Source: Bacteroidales bacterium
Lineage (GTDB): Bacteria; Bacteroidota; Bacteroidia; Bacteroidales; Muribaculaceae
Direction: 5' to 3'
Length of the DNA: 6,850 bases
Assembly: GCA_014800105.1 (NCBI GenBank)
Contig: JAAVGQ010000015.1
Span: 5,596 to 12,445 of the forward strand
Shown here: one piece after another, positions 1 to 6,607 of the stretch
Numbering within the stretch: position 1 is the stretch's first letter
Layout: each line of letters starts with the position of its first letter
Notes under the pieces: generated by a model
Told to the model about the DNA's origin: nothing
Databases searched by the model: none
What the model saw: the letters and a program-made list of their open reading frames with translations, nothing else
Made by a program: the position numbers and the translations under genes

Positions 1-20
1 GAGTCAACCGCTGAAAACCT

Positions 21-55
21 TAAAGAGTGCGTCAACAATCATGGCGCACTCTTTA
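21..55. terminator. Hairpin terminator beyond the uvrC 3' end, possibly bidirectional
   Basis: A perfect 11-bp inverted repeat (TAAAGAGTGCG at 21-31, its complement at 45-55) encloses 13 bases. It starts 28 bases past the uvrC stop, so it can end that transcript. Read on the plus strand the stem grows by three pairs, including a G-U at 32/44, and is followed by a T-rich run (TTTATATTTTATC). On the minus strand the 32/44 pair becomes a C-A mismatch and the following T-run is poorer (AAGGTTTTC). The structure therefore suits plus-strand transcription at least as well, as in a shared terminator between convergent genes. Which strand it serves is inference. Confidence 0.6.
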
Positions 56-82
56 TATTTTATCAATATTGAACGTTAAGGA

Positions 83-1921
83 TTACAGGGTTTCAAAGGT
101 TTCTTCAGAGCGATGCCTGAGTCCTTCCGAAACTAATTTCGCCTTTGCCGGACCTACGACTTCTGCGATAGAATCCAGCGAGGCTTCCCTGATTTTCTTG
201 ACACTTTTGAAATGTTTGAGAAGAGCTTCCTTGGTCACCTCTCCTACCCCCTTGATTGAATCAAGTTCGCTTGTCACTTGCGATTTGCTTCGGCGATCAC
301 GGTGGTGAGTAATACCGAAACGGTGAGCCTCGTCACGCAGATGTTGCACAACCTTGAGTGATTCGGAGTTCTTGTCAATATAAAGCGGAACACTGTCTCC
401 GTGGAAATAAATTTCTTCAAGCCGCTTGGCAATACCCACCACGGCAATCTTTCCTCGCAGTCCCATTGCGTCGAGAGCCTCCACAGCGGCGCTCAGCTGC
501 CCTTTTCCGCCGTCTACGACTATCAACTGAGGCAATGGCTCACCCTCCTCCACAAGGCGCGAATAACGGCGCGTGAGCACTTCCTTCATTGATGCGAAAT
601 CATCAGGTCCCTCCACGGTCTTTATATTGAAATGTCGATAGTCTCGCTTTGAGGGACGGGCATTTTTGAAAACCACACAGGAAGCAACAGGGTTGGTGCC
701 TTGAATATTCGAGTTATCGAAGCACTCGATGTGGCGGGGAAGTTCGTTAAGATGGAAATCACTTTGCATGCGTTTAAGCGTACGTTCAAGGCGCTCCTCG
801 GGGTTGTTACGCTCCATCTGTTTGAGAACATCAAGCTTAGCTTGTCGGGCATTCCTCTGTGAGACGTCAAGAAGCTTGGCGCGGTCTCCTCGCTGAGGAA
901 TCACGAAATTAACACCGGGCATCTCTACATCAGGGATAACCGCTGTCACAACCTCATCATATTCAACATCAAGCGTCTGCCTGATTTCATCCATTGCATA
1001 TGCAAGCATCTGTTCCTGAGTTTCTTCAAGCCGGCGCTTATATCGGAGTGTTACACTCTTGACAACAGCTCCGCGGCGAACGTGCATATAGTTGATAAAC
1101 ACGTCTGATTTGTCATCATCGATACCGAATACATCAACATCATCAACCGTCTGGCTCACGATTACACTCTTCACACGGTAACGCTCGATAAGTTTGTACT
1201 GTTCCTTGAGTTCCTGAGCCTCCTCAAAGCGCAAAAGCTCGGAAAGCCGCGCCATTTCAGCCTTTAGATAATCCATAAGCTCGCCTGTCTCGCCACGTAG
1301 AATCTGCTTTACCCGTTCTATGTATTCCTGATATTTCTGTGGAGTGACGCCACCTACACAGCAGCCTTCGCAACGCTTAATGTGGTATTCAAGGCACACT
1401 TTACCCTTCTTTTTATCGAGATATTCAGGGGTAATTGCAAGGCGGCAGGTGCGCAATGGATAGAGTTTCTTGATAAGGTCAAGCACTGCCCTCGCCGACC
1501 CGATTTCAGTATAAGGCCCGAAGTATTTCGAGCCGTCCTTGATGCGCTGGCGGGTAAGGAAAACACGCGGAAAGAGCTCTTTAGTCACGCATATCCACGG
1601 GTAAGATTTATCATCCTTAAGTAGCACGTTATAGCGCGGCTTGTACTCCTTGATCATTGAGTTTTCAAGATTCAAGGCATCTTGCTCAGTGGGAACGACA
1701 ATATACTTCATGTCAGCAATCGCGCGAACCAGCAGATTTGTGCGCAGTACGTCGTGCGTGCGGTTGAAATAAGAGCTGACGCGGCGTTTTAAATTTTTGG
1801 CCTTACCTACGTATATGACGTTTCCCTCGGCGTCAAAATACATATATACACCGGGGGTATCAGGTAGAATTGCGATTTTGTCGCGCAGTTCCTGTGATTT
1901 ATTCTTGTCATGCTTCGCCAT
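83..1921 (-). CDS. uvrC: UvrABC system protein C (excinuclease subunit C)
   Basis: UvrC is the nuclease of cytosolic nucleotide excision repair: recruited by UvrB at a lesion, it cuts the damaged strand on both sides. At 612 residues the length is normal for the family. The N-terminal GIY-YIG domain (about 20-100) makes the 3' cut; visible are GVY at 24-26, YVG at 37-39, basic KNLKRR at 42-47 and the metal-binding Glu86. Four cysteines (159, 176, 184, 188) match the spacing of the reported iron-sulfur site, with Cys187 extra. A UVR segment (about 212-247) should contact UvrB. The RNase H-like domain, which makes the 5' cut, shows Asp402, Asp470 and His533. Helix-hairpin-helix motifs (about 551-605) bind DNA. 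No key residue is missing. The ATG is followed directly by a normal N-terminus. The apt terminator upstream implies a separate promoter within 1922-2068, but I see no convincing Bacteroidota promoter or ribosome binding site there. Confidence 0.97.
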   Translation of the reverse strand: MAKHDKNKSQELRDKIAILPDTPGVYMYFDAEGNVIYVGKAKNLKRRVSSYFNRTHDVLRTNLLVRAIADMKYIVVPTEQDALNLENSMIKEYKPRYNVLLKDDKSYPWICVTKELFPRVFLTRQRIKDGSKYFGPYTEIGSARAVLDLIKKLYPLRTCRLAITPEYLDKKKGKVCLEYHIKRCEGCCVGGVTPQKYQEYIERVKQILRGETGELMDYLKAEMARLSELLRFEEAQELKEQYKLIERYRVKSVIVSQTVDDVDVFGIDDDKSDVFINYMHVRRGAVVKSVTLRYKRRLEETQEQMLAYAMDEIRQTLDVEYDEVVTAVIPDVEMPGVNFVIPQRGDRAKLLDVSQRNARQAKLDVLKQMERNNPEERLERTLKRMQSDFHLNELPRHIECFDNSNIQGTNPVASCVVFKNARPSKRDYRHFNIKTVEGPDDFASMKEVLTRRYSRLVEEGEPLPQLIVVDGGKGQLSAAVEALDAMGLRGKIAVVGIAKRLEEIYFHGDSVPLYIDKNSESLKVVQHLRDEAHRFGITHHRDRRSKSQVTSELDSIKGVGEVTKEALLKHFKSVKKIREASLDSIAEVVGPAKAKLVSEGLRHRSEETFETL

Positions 1922-2068
1922 GGGAATCTATGTATTGAACTGATTTAATTCTTGCTTCAGGCACGAATCATCGCGCTAATAATATAACGCTTACCCCACC
2001 CTAATATTTTAGTTTCAAAGCAACATTAATTTGTTTCTGGCATTAGAATTTCGCGTATGCCACCAAAT

Positions 2069-2102
2069 AAAAAAACGGAGGACAGACCGAAGCCCACCCT
2101 CC
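2069..2102 (-). terminator. Intrinsic terminator of the ybeY-mnmG-apt unit (UUCG loop)
   Basis: In the minus-strand transcript an 11-bp stem (arms 2092-2102 and 2077-2087) closes on a UUCG tetraloop and is followed, after one G, by seven U (2069-2075). The stem includes G-U pairs that would be A-C mismatches in the plus-strand transcript, so it works in the minus direction only. It begins 23 bases past the apt stop and separates apt from uvrC. Confidence 0.9.
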
Positions 2103-2125
2103 ATTACACTTTATCTGTGATTAAA

Positions 2126-2644
2126 TCAATAAGTAATCAAAGATTTCACTTCCACATCCTTGGGAAGAAGCTCGCGGCCGTTAAGGGCACTAAGCTCTAT
2201 TATGAAATTAATGTAAATCTTTTTTGGATTCATGCTCTTGACGAGATTATAAGCAGCGAGCATCGTGCCGCCGGTAGCAAGCACATCATCGTGAAGGACT
2301 ACGATATCATCCTCAGTGATTGCATCACGATGTATTTCGATTTCATCCACGCCATATTCCTTCTCGTAGCTTGCCTTGAGAGTATCAGCAGGCAATTTAC
2401 CCGGCTTTCTAACAGGAACGAATCCCGCGCCAAGTTCGAATGCAAGGATTGAACCGCCAATAAAACCGCGTGATTCTATGCCCACCACTTTTGTCACACC
2501 CTTATTGCGATAAGCCTCTGAAAGATCCCAACCAATTGTGTGAAGAGCTCTGGGATCCTTAAAAACAGTCGTGAGATCTTTGAAGACGACTCCCTTCCTG
2601 GGGAAGTCAACCACGTCTCTAACCTTTGACTTGATATATTCCAT
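2126..2644 (-). CDS. apt: Adenine phosphoribosyltransferase
   Basis: The enzyme converts adenine and PRPP to AMP and pyrophosphate in cytosolic purine salvage. The 172 residues from ATG 2644 match the family length. Visible are FPRKGVVFKD (14-23), GIESRGF (55-61), the VRKPGKLP loop (78-85), and the PRPP-binding motif VVLHDDVLATGGT (115-127) with its paired aspartates Asp119-Asp120. The C-terminal segment FIIELSALNGRELL is also typical. The frame stays open upstream to an ATG at 2737, but that 31-residue extension is unlike the family, crosses the mnmG stop and would be encoded across the parS-like site, so I chose 2644. The gene follows mnmG on the same strand after 55 bases and ends just before a strong terminator, so it is probably the last gene of that transcript. 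No Shine-Dalgarno sequence is evident, as is common in Bacteroidota. Nothing suggests loss of activity. Confidence 0.95.
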   Translation of the reverse strand: MEYIKSKVRDVVDFPRKGVVFKDLTTVFKDPRALHTIGWDLSEAYRNKGVTKVVGIESRGFIGGSILAFELGAGFVPVRKPGKLPADTLKASYEKEYGVDEIEIHRDAITEDDIVVLHDDVLATGGTMLAAYNLVKSMNPKKIYINFIIELSALNGRELLPKDVEVKSLITY

Positions 2645-2682
2645 GATAACGAATAAAAGTTTGATTATATGTAATTTATTTA

Positions 2683-2698
2683 TGTTCCACGTGAAACA
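2683..2698. other. parS: parS-like centromere site (predicted ParB/Spo0J binding)
   Basis: The plus strand reads TGTTCCACGTGAAACA, a 16-base near-palindrome with one asymmetric pair. From memory this is identical to the B. subtilis parS site and fits the general consensus TGTTNCACGTGAAACA. Chromosomal ParB (Spo0J) loads at such sites, spreads, and recruits SMC for origin segregation. The site starts one base past the mnmG stop codon and lies 38 bases before the apt start, so it is non-coding if apt starts at 2644. The sequence match is direct; ParB binding here is inference, since parA and parB are not in the window. Confidence 0.85.
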
Positions 2699-2699
2699 A

Positions 2700-4577
2700 T
2701 CAACGACCCGCAAGCAGCAATAATACGTTGATATCATTAGGTGACACGCCTGGAATGCGTGAAGCTTGAGCTATGGTTTCCGGATCGATTTTCTTAAGCT
2801 TTTGACGGGCCTCAGTCGAAAGAGCATGGATGTCGTCGTAGTTCCATTTACCACGTATCTTTACTGATTCGAGACGTTGAATCTTTTGCGCAATCAAGGA
2901 TTCACGTTCAATATACCCGTTGTATTTAATAAGAATTTCCGCACACTCAAGTATCTCATCTCTCATGTCTGAAGGGATATTGTCAACGAATTCCTTCATT
3001 CGAGGAATCAGATCAACAAGAGAATTTAAACCAATCTGGGGGCGTAGAATCAGCTCATACAATCGCGATCCTTCCGTAAGAGGTGCACTACCCTGTCCAA
3101 CAAGATAATCATTAATAAAAGCAGGTTTGACTTTAATCTCACGTGTCAGGACAATGAGTTCATCACGATACTTTTTCTTGGTGAGCGTATGTTGATACTG
3201 ACTTTCCGAGACAGAACCTATTTCAAAACCGAGAGGAGTAAGGCGCATATCGGCATCATCCTGACGCAACAAAATCCTGTATTCTGCGCGTGAAGTAAAC
3301 ATACGATAAGGTTCATCAACACCTTTAGTAACGAGATCATCGATAAGGACACCAATATAAGCCTGATCACGGCCAAGCGTGAAAACAGGTCTGTCAAAAA
3401 CGCGCAAAGCGGCATTTAATCCTGCAATCAGACCTTGCCCAGCAGCCTCCTCGTAACCTGTCGTACCATTAATTTGACCGGCGAAATAAAGCGATTTGAT
3501 ACGTTTTGTTTCGAGTGTATGCTCCAATTGTGTAGGATCAAAGAAGTCATATTCTATCGCATAACCTGGACGGTAAATCTGAACATTTTCAAGAGCCGGA
3601 ATAGTTGACAACGCTTCAACCTGAACAGAAATAGGAAGCGAGGACGAGAAACCATTAAGATAGTATTCCTGAGTATTCTCCCCTTCCGGTTCAAGGAACA
3701 GCTGGTGCTCGGTCTTGTCAGCAAAGGTTACAATCTTAGTTTCTATACTGGGACAGTAGCGAGGACCAATACTCTGAATCTGGCCATTGTAAAGAGGTGA
3801 ATCAGGCAATCCCTTGCGCAAAACTTCATGGGTTTTCTCGTTAGTATAAAGAATGTGACACGGCAATTGCCTTAACTCCCTGTGTACCTGAGGGCGGAAT
3901 GAAAACTTGTGGAAATCATGATCTCCTTCCTGTAACGTGGTGCATTCCCATTTAACAGAACGTCCATCAATACGAACAGGTGTACCGGTCTTCATCCTGT
4001 CAGCAGTAAAACCAAGAGATACAAGCTGTTGAGTCAATCCACTTGAAGCTGGCTCACTTATACGACCTCCCGGAAGTTGAGTACGCCCAAAGTGCATAAG
4101 ACCATTAAGAAAAGTACCGTTTGTGAGTACGACAGCCTGTGCGTTAAAGGTAACACCGAGAGCCGTGACAACACCTTCTACTGCGCCATCCTTAATAATT
4201 AACTCCTTTACATCGTCTTGCCACAATGACAAATGAGCCGTATTTTCAAGTATGTTACGCCAAGTTGCTGAGAAAACCATTCGGTCACACTGTGCTCGAG
4301 GGCTCCACATAGCCGGTCCCTTAGAACGATTCAGCATTCTGAACTGAATTGAACTGCGGTCCGTAACAACACCCATCATTCCGCCAAGAGCATCTATCTC
4401 TCTAACAATCTGCCCTTTAGCAATACCGCCAACAGCGGGATTACAGCTCATTTGAGCAATTTTATTTAAGTCGTGGGTAATAAGCAGCGTCTCAGCCCCT
4501 AAACGTGCTGAAGCAGCTGCAGCCTCACAACCGGCATGACCGGCACCAACAACGATGACATCGTAAGAAAATTTCAT
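2700..4577 (-). CDS. mnmG: tRNA uridine-5-carboxymethylaminomethyl modification enzyme MnmG (GidA)
   Basis: MnmG is the FAD-binding partner of the GTPase MnmE. The complex adds an (aminomethyl or carboxymethylaminomethyl) group to C5 of the wobble uridine in a set of tRNAs, helping them decode codons ending in A or G. The 625 residues are full length. The N-terminus has the dinucleotide-binding motif GAGHAG (11-16) and SCNPAVGG (44-51). The signature GPRYCPSIETK spans 271-281, and FAGQINGTTGYEEAAGQG spans 365-382. Cys45 and Cys275 correspond to the two conserved functional cysteines (47 and 277 in E. coli). The C-terminal helical domain, which binds MnmE and tRNA, carries the typical end RIPGVSPNDINVLLLL (607-622). 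The ATG at 4577 directly precedes the FAD fold. ybeY lies 36 bases upstream and apt 55 bases downstream, so the three probably share a transcript. mnmE is not in the window. Confidence 0.98.
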   Translation of the reverse strand: MKFSYDVIVVGAGHAGCEAAAASARLGAETLLITHDLNKIAQMSCNPAVGGIAKGQIVREIDALGGMMGVVTDRSSIQFRMLNRSKGPAMWSPRAQCDRMVFSATWRNILENTAHLSLWQDDVKELIIKDGAVEGVVTALGVTFNAQAVVLTNGTFLNGLMHFGRTQLPGGRISEPASSGLTQQLVSLGFTADRMKTGTPVRIDGRSVKWECTTLQEGDHDFHKFSFRPQVHRELRQLPCHILYTNEKTHEVLRKGLPDSPLYNGQIQSIGPRYCPSIETKIVTFADKTEHQLFLEPEGENTQEYYLNGFSSSLPISVQVEALSTIPALENVQIYRPGYAIEYDFFDPTQLEHTLETKRIKSLYFAGQINGTTGYEEAAGQGLIAGLNAALRVFDRPVFTLGRDQAYIGVLIDDLVTKGVDEPYRMFTSRAEYRILLRQDDADMRLTPLGFEIGSVSESQYQHTLTKKKYRDELIVLTREIKVKPAFINDYLVGQGSAPLTEGSRLYELILRPQIGLNSLVDLIPRMKEFVDNIPSDMRDEILECAEILIKYNGYIERESLIAQKIQRLESVKIRGKWNYDDIHALSTEARQKLKKIDPETIAQASRIPGVSPNDINVLLLLAGR

Positions 4578-4613
4578 GTTGAAATTAAATAATAAACAAA
4601 GTAAATGAGTGAT

Positions 4614-5036
4614 TTACAATGAATTCAGAATATTAAGCGCATCATTCTCATTAGCTTCCATGATTTCACGTTCCCCGGGACCTTTATCATTGATGCCACA
4701 AAGATGAAGAACACCATGAATGATAACTCTCAATAATTCAGCGTTGTATGCACTACCAACAAGTTCTGCGTTTGTCCTAACTGTATCCAGAGAAATGAAC
4801 ATATCACCGCGAATGAGCCTTCCGCGTGAATAATCAAACGTAATTATATCCGTAAAGTAGTCATGCTGAAGATATTGGAGATTAACTTCCAGTATCTTTG
4901 GATCATTACAGAAGATGTAATTTAAGTCTCCCACGATGAATCCGTGAGACATTGCCACATTTTTGATCCAAAGTTCAAGTTGCTGGTAATCAAGAGCAGG
5001 GAGTGAAACTCCATCAGTTAACCACTGTATATTCAT
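4614..5036 (-). CDS. ybeY: Endoribonuclease YbeY (16S rRNA maturation factor)
   Basis: YbeY is a small metal-dependent ribonuclease needed for 16S rRNA 3'-end maturation and ribosome quality control. From ATG 5036 the protein has 140 residues, on the short side for the family. The metal-site motif HGVLHLCGIND (107-117) gives ligands His107 and His111, but the third position, usually histidine (His124 in E. coli), is Asp117. The preceding core VNLQYLQHDYFTDIITFDY (51-69) aligns with the family segment containing E. coli Arg59; here that position is Leu56. I believe both changes are usual in Bacteroidota, so the protein is probably active. A GTG at 5045 would add three residues (MQN); I prefer the ATG because MNIQWLTDG resembles the usual start in this group. 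It probably heads the ybeY-mnmG-apt transcript, with a possible promoter element about 40 bases upstream. Confidence 0.93.
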   Translation of the reverse strand: MNIQWLTDGVSLPALDYQQLELWIKNVAMSHGFIVGDLNYIFCNDPKILEVNLQYLQHDYFTDIITFDYSRGRLIRGDMFISLDTVRTNAELVGSAYNAELLRVIIHGVLHLCGINDKGPGEREIMEANENDALNILNSL

Positions 5037-5072
5037 ATTTTGCACAATAATTTACTAAGGGACAAAACGATA

Positions 5073-5080
5073 CAAAATTA
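5073..5080 (-). promoter_or_regulatory. Possible promoter -7 element for ybeY-mnmG-apt
   Basis: The minus strand reads TAATTTTG, an exact match to the Bacteroidota -7 consensus TAnnTTTG. It lies 36 bases upstream of the ybeY ATG in a 116-base AT-rich gap. The expected -33 position reads TCTT rather than TTTG, so the match is half a promoter, and such short AT-rich words occur by chance. No terminator hairpin was seen between the spm gene and ybeY, so read-through from the spm gene is an alternative. Confidence 0.3.
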
Positions 5081-5152
5081 CAGAAAACGACCGACAAGTA
5101 AGACTATGCAACGAAATTTAACACGCATTAAAATAAGAATATACAAAACTGC

Positions 5153-6382
5153 TTATTTAAAGAAGATATATGCAGCTATAACTCCTGATATAGAACCTAT
5201 TACATCAGCAAGTAAAGCGTAACTTACTGCATAGCGGGTTTTCTTGACCCCAACGCTACCAAAGTAAACAGCTAGCACGTAGAACATTGTATCGGTACTT
5301 CCTTGAATCGAAGCAGAAACTCGAGCAACGAATGAATCAGCGCCATAGGTATTCATAAGGTCAACCATCATACCACGGGAACCACTGCCGCTCAATGGTT
5401 TCATCAGTGCCGTGGGCAATGCTCCAACCCACTCAGTATCAAGACCTATCAATCCAATAATATATTCAAGCCCGCTTGTAATAAAAGACATTGCCCCTGA
5501 AGCACGAAACATTCCTATGGCAACAAGAATAGCAACGAGATAAGGAATAATCTCTACTGCCGTTTTAAAGCCATCTTTCGCGCCTTCAATGAATGCGTCA
5601 TACATATTAACATGATGCTTTAGACCGGCGAGAATAAAGCTTACTATAACACTAAAGAGAAGGAAATTAGCAATGAAACCACTCCATAACGAAACAGCCT
5701 CTTGAGAGAGAGAAGAAAAGAACCATACAAGGAAACCGATGAGCAACGCCATGCCTCCAAGCCAGGAAAGCAGCACAGGGTCAGAAAGGCGTATTTTTTG
5801 CTTGATACAGAGCGTTACGATTCCCACAAAGGTAGCAATGAAAGTAGCCACTAAAATGGGCATAAAAACGTCAGTAGGGTTAGCGGCTCCGGCTTGCGCG
5901 CGATACATCATAATGCTTATGGGAATGAGGCACAGACCCGAAGCGTTGAGAACGAGAAACATTATCATGGCATCAGTCGCTGTATCCTTTTGCTTATTAA
6001 GCGACTGTAACTCCTGCATTGCCTTCAATCCCAAGGGTGTTGCTGCATTATCGAGGCCAAGCATGTTAGCCGACATGTTCATGAACATTGAACCCATCGC
6101 AGGATGATTCTTTGGAACACCGGGAAATAATCGGGAGAAAAGCGGACTCACAACCTTTCCCATAAACCTGATTACCCCACCCCTCTCACCTATCTTCATC
6201 AAGCCAAGCCAAAGCGAAAGCACTCCTGTCAAATAAAGTGAAATCTCGAATGCTGTTGCTGCTGACGTGAAAGATGCTCCCATGATTTCACTCCACACGT
6301 TGAAGTCACCCATGATTGTCTTTACAACAGCGACGAGAAATGTGATTAGGAAGAAAGCAATCCAAATGTAATTGAGAACCAT
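5153..6382 (-). CDS. Fused SpmA/SpmB-type membrane protein (two nucleoside-recognition 'Gate' domains)
   Basis: This is a multi-pass inner-membrane protein of 409 residues. The N-terminal half resembles SpmA: TGVLSLWLGLMKIGERGG (52-69) and the hallmark NMLGLDNAATPLGLKAM (106-122). The C-terminal half resembles SpmB: EGAKDGFKTAVEIIPYLV (266-283), PLSGSGSRGMM (329-339) and GSTDTMFYVLAVYFGS (361-376). About eight to ten hydrophobic segments run through both halves, consistent with two Gate (nucleoside recognition) domains. In Bacillus SpmA and SpmB are separate adjacent genes affecting spore core dehydration. The transported or sensed substrate is unknown, and a sporulation role is not implied here. 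I place the start at ATG 6382 (MVLNYIWIAFF), which matches recalled Bacteroidota homologues. The frame remains open to ATG 6469, but that 29-residue hydrophobic extension lies in an AT-rich leader, and the 6469 codon falls inside the candidate promoter. The gene is probably monocistronic or leads into ybeY after 116 bases. Confidence 0.88.
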   Translation of the reverse strand: MVLNYIWIAFFLITFLVAVVKTIMGDFNVWSEIMGASFTSAATAFEISLYLTGVLSLWLGLMKIGERGGVIRFMGKVVSPLFSRLFPGVPKNHPAMGSMFMNMSANMLGLDNAATPLGLKAMQELQSLNKQKDTATDAMIMFLVLNASGLCLIPISIMMYRAQAGAANPTDVFMPILVATFIATFVGIVTLCIKQKIRLSDPVLLSWLGGMALLIGFLVWFFSSLSQEAVSLWSGFIANFLLFSVIVSFILAGLKHHVNMYDAFIEGAKDGFKTAVEIIPYLVAILVAIGMFRASGAMSFITSGLEYIIGLIGLDTEWVGALPTALMKPLSGSGSRGMMVDLMNTYGADSFVARVSASIQGSTDTMFYVLAVYFGSVGVKKTRYAVSYALLADVIGSISGVIAAYIFFK

Positions 6383-6457
6383 GTTGAAAATTGAAAAAAT
6401 AATGTGATAACAAATTTTAAGAATTGACAATTTTTCCGGCAATTTTAAGAGAATAAG

Positions 6458-6487
6458 CAAAATAGACATACTTCCTTAAGCTACAAC
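6458..6487 (-). promoter_or_regulatory. Candidate Bacteroidota-type promoter for the SpmA/SpmB fusion gene
   Basis: On the minus strand GTTG (6484-6487) is followed after exactly 19 bases by TATTTTG (6458-6464). The Bacteroidota housekeeping pattern is TTTG, about 19 bases, then TAnnTTTG; each box here departs by one position. It sits between the terminator at 6523-6565 and the chosen start at 6382, giving a leader of roughly 65-70 bases. Its position supports the downstream start codon over ATG 6469. This is a by-eye match only. Confidence 0.42.
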
Positions 6488-6522
6488 AACTTAAGAGAAA
6501 ATTACTCGCTTGAGAATTAAAT

Positions 6523-6565
6523 AAAAGGAGTTCGCCCCGATACTTCATCGGAAAATCGAACTCCT
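6523..6565 (-). terminator. Intrinsic terminator after the thioredoxin gene (two-tier hairpin)
   Basis: A perfect 9-bp stem (AGGAGTTCG at 6526-6534, complement at 6557-6565) encloses a second 5-bp stem, CCGAT (6537-6541) with ATCGG (6547-6551), closing on a 5-base loop. On the minus strand the outer stem runs straight into TTTATTTAATT. It begins 42 bases past the thioredoxin stop, so it most likely ends that transcript and insulates the spm gene. The plus-strand side lacks a T-run. Confidence 0.82.
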
Positions 6566-6607
6566 GGAGGGTTAAAATTCTGACAGTATAAGAAAGCGAC
6601 AGGATTG

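Noticed and set aside
27..308. Plus-strand open frame of 93 codons over the uvrC 3' end
   Set aside because: It is antisense to the conserved helix-hairpin-helix region of uvrC, starts inside the terminator hairpin, and its product resembles no family I recognise.
1922..2068. Promoter for uvrC
   Set aside because: A promoter is expected because of the apt terminator, but no TTTG / TAnnTTTG pair with acceptable spacing stands out, so none is called.
2057..2452. Plus-strand open frame of 131 codons
   Set aside because: It begins just before the apt terminator hairpin, reads through it and then runs antisense to apt, whose PRPP motif accounts for the sequence.
3137..3148. A second CACGTG core inside mnmG as a possible extra parS
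   Set aside because: The flanks (TCT before, TCAGG after) do not match the parS arms, and the core is explained by coding sequence.
4662..4674. TTTCACGTT in ybeY as a parS half-site
   Set aside because: Only one arm resembles the consensus; the palindrome is not completed.
5739..6107. Plus-strand open frame of 122 codons
   Set aside because: It lies wholly antisense to the conserved SpmA/SpmB motifs and has no recognisable domain or start context, so it is best explained as a shadow frame.
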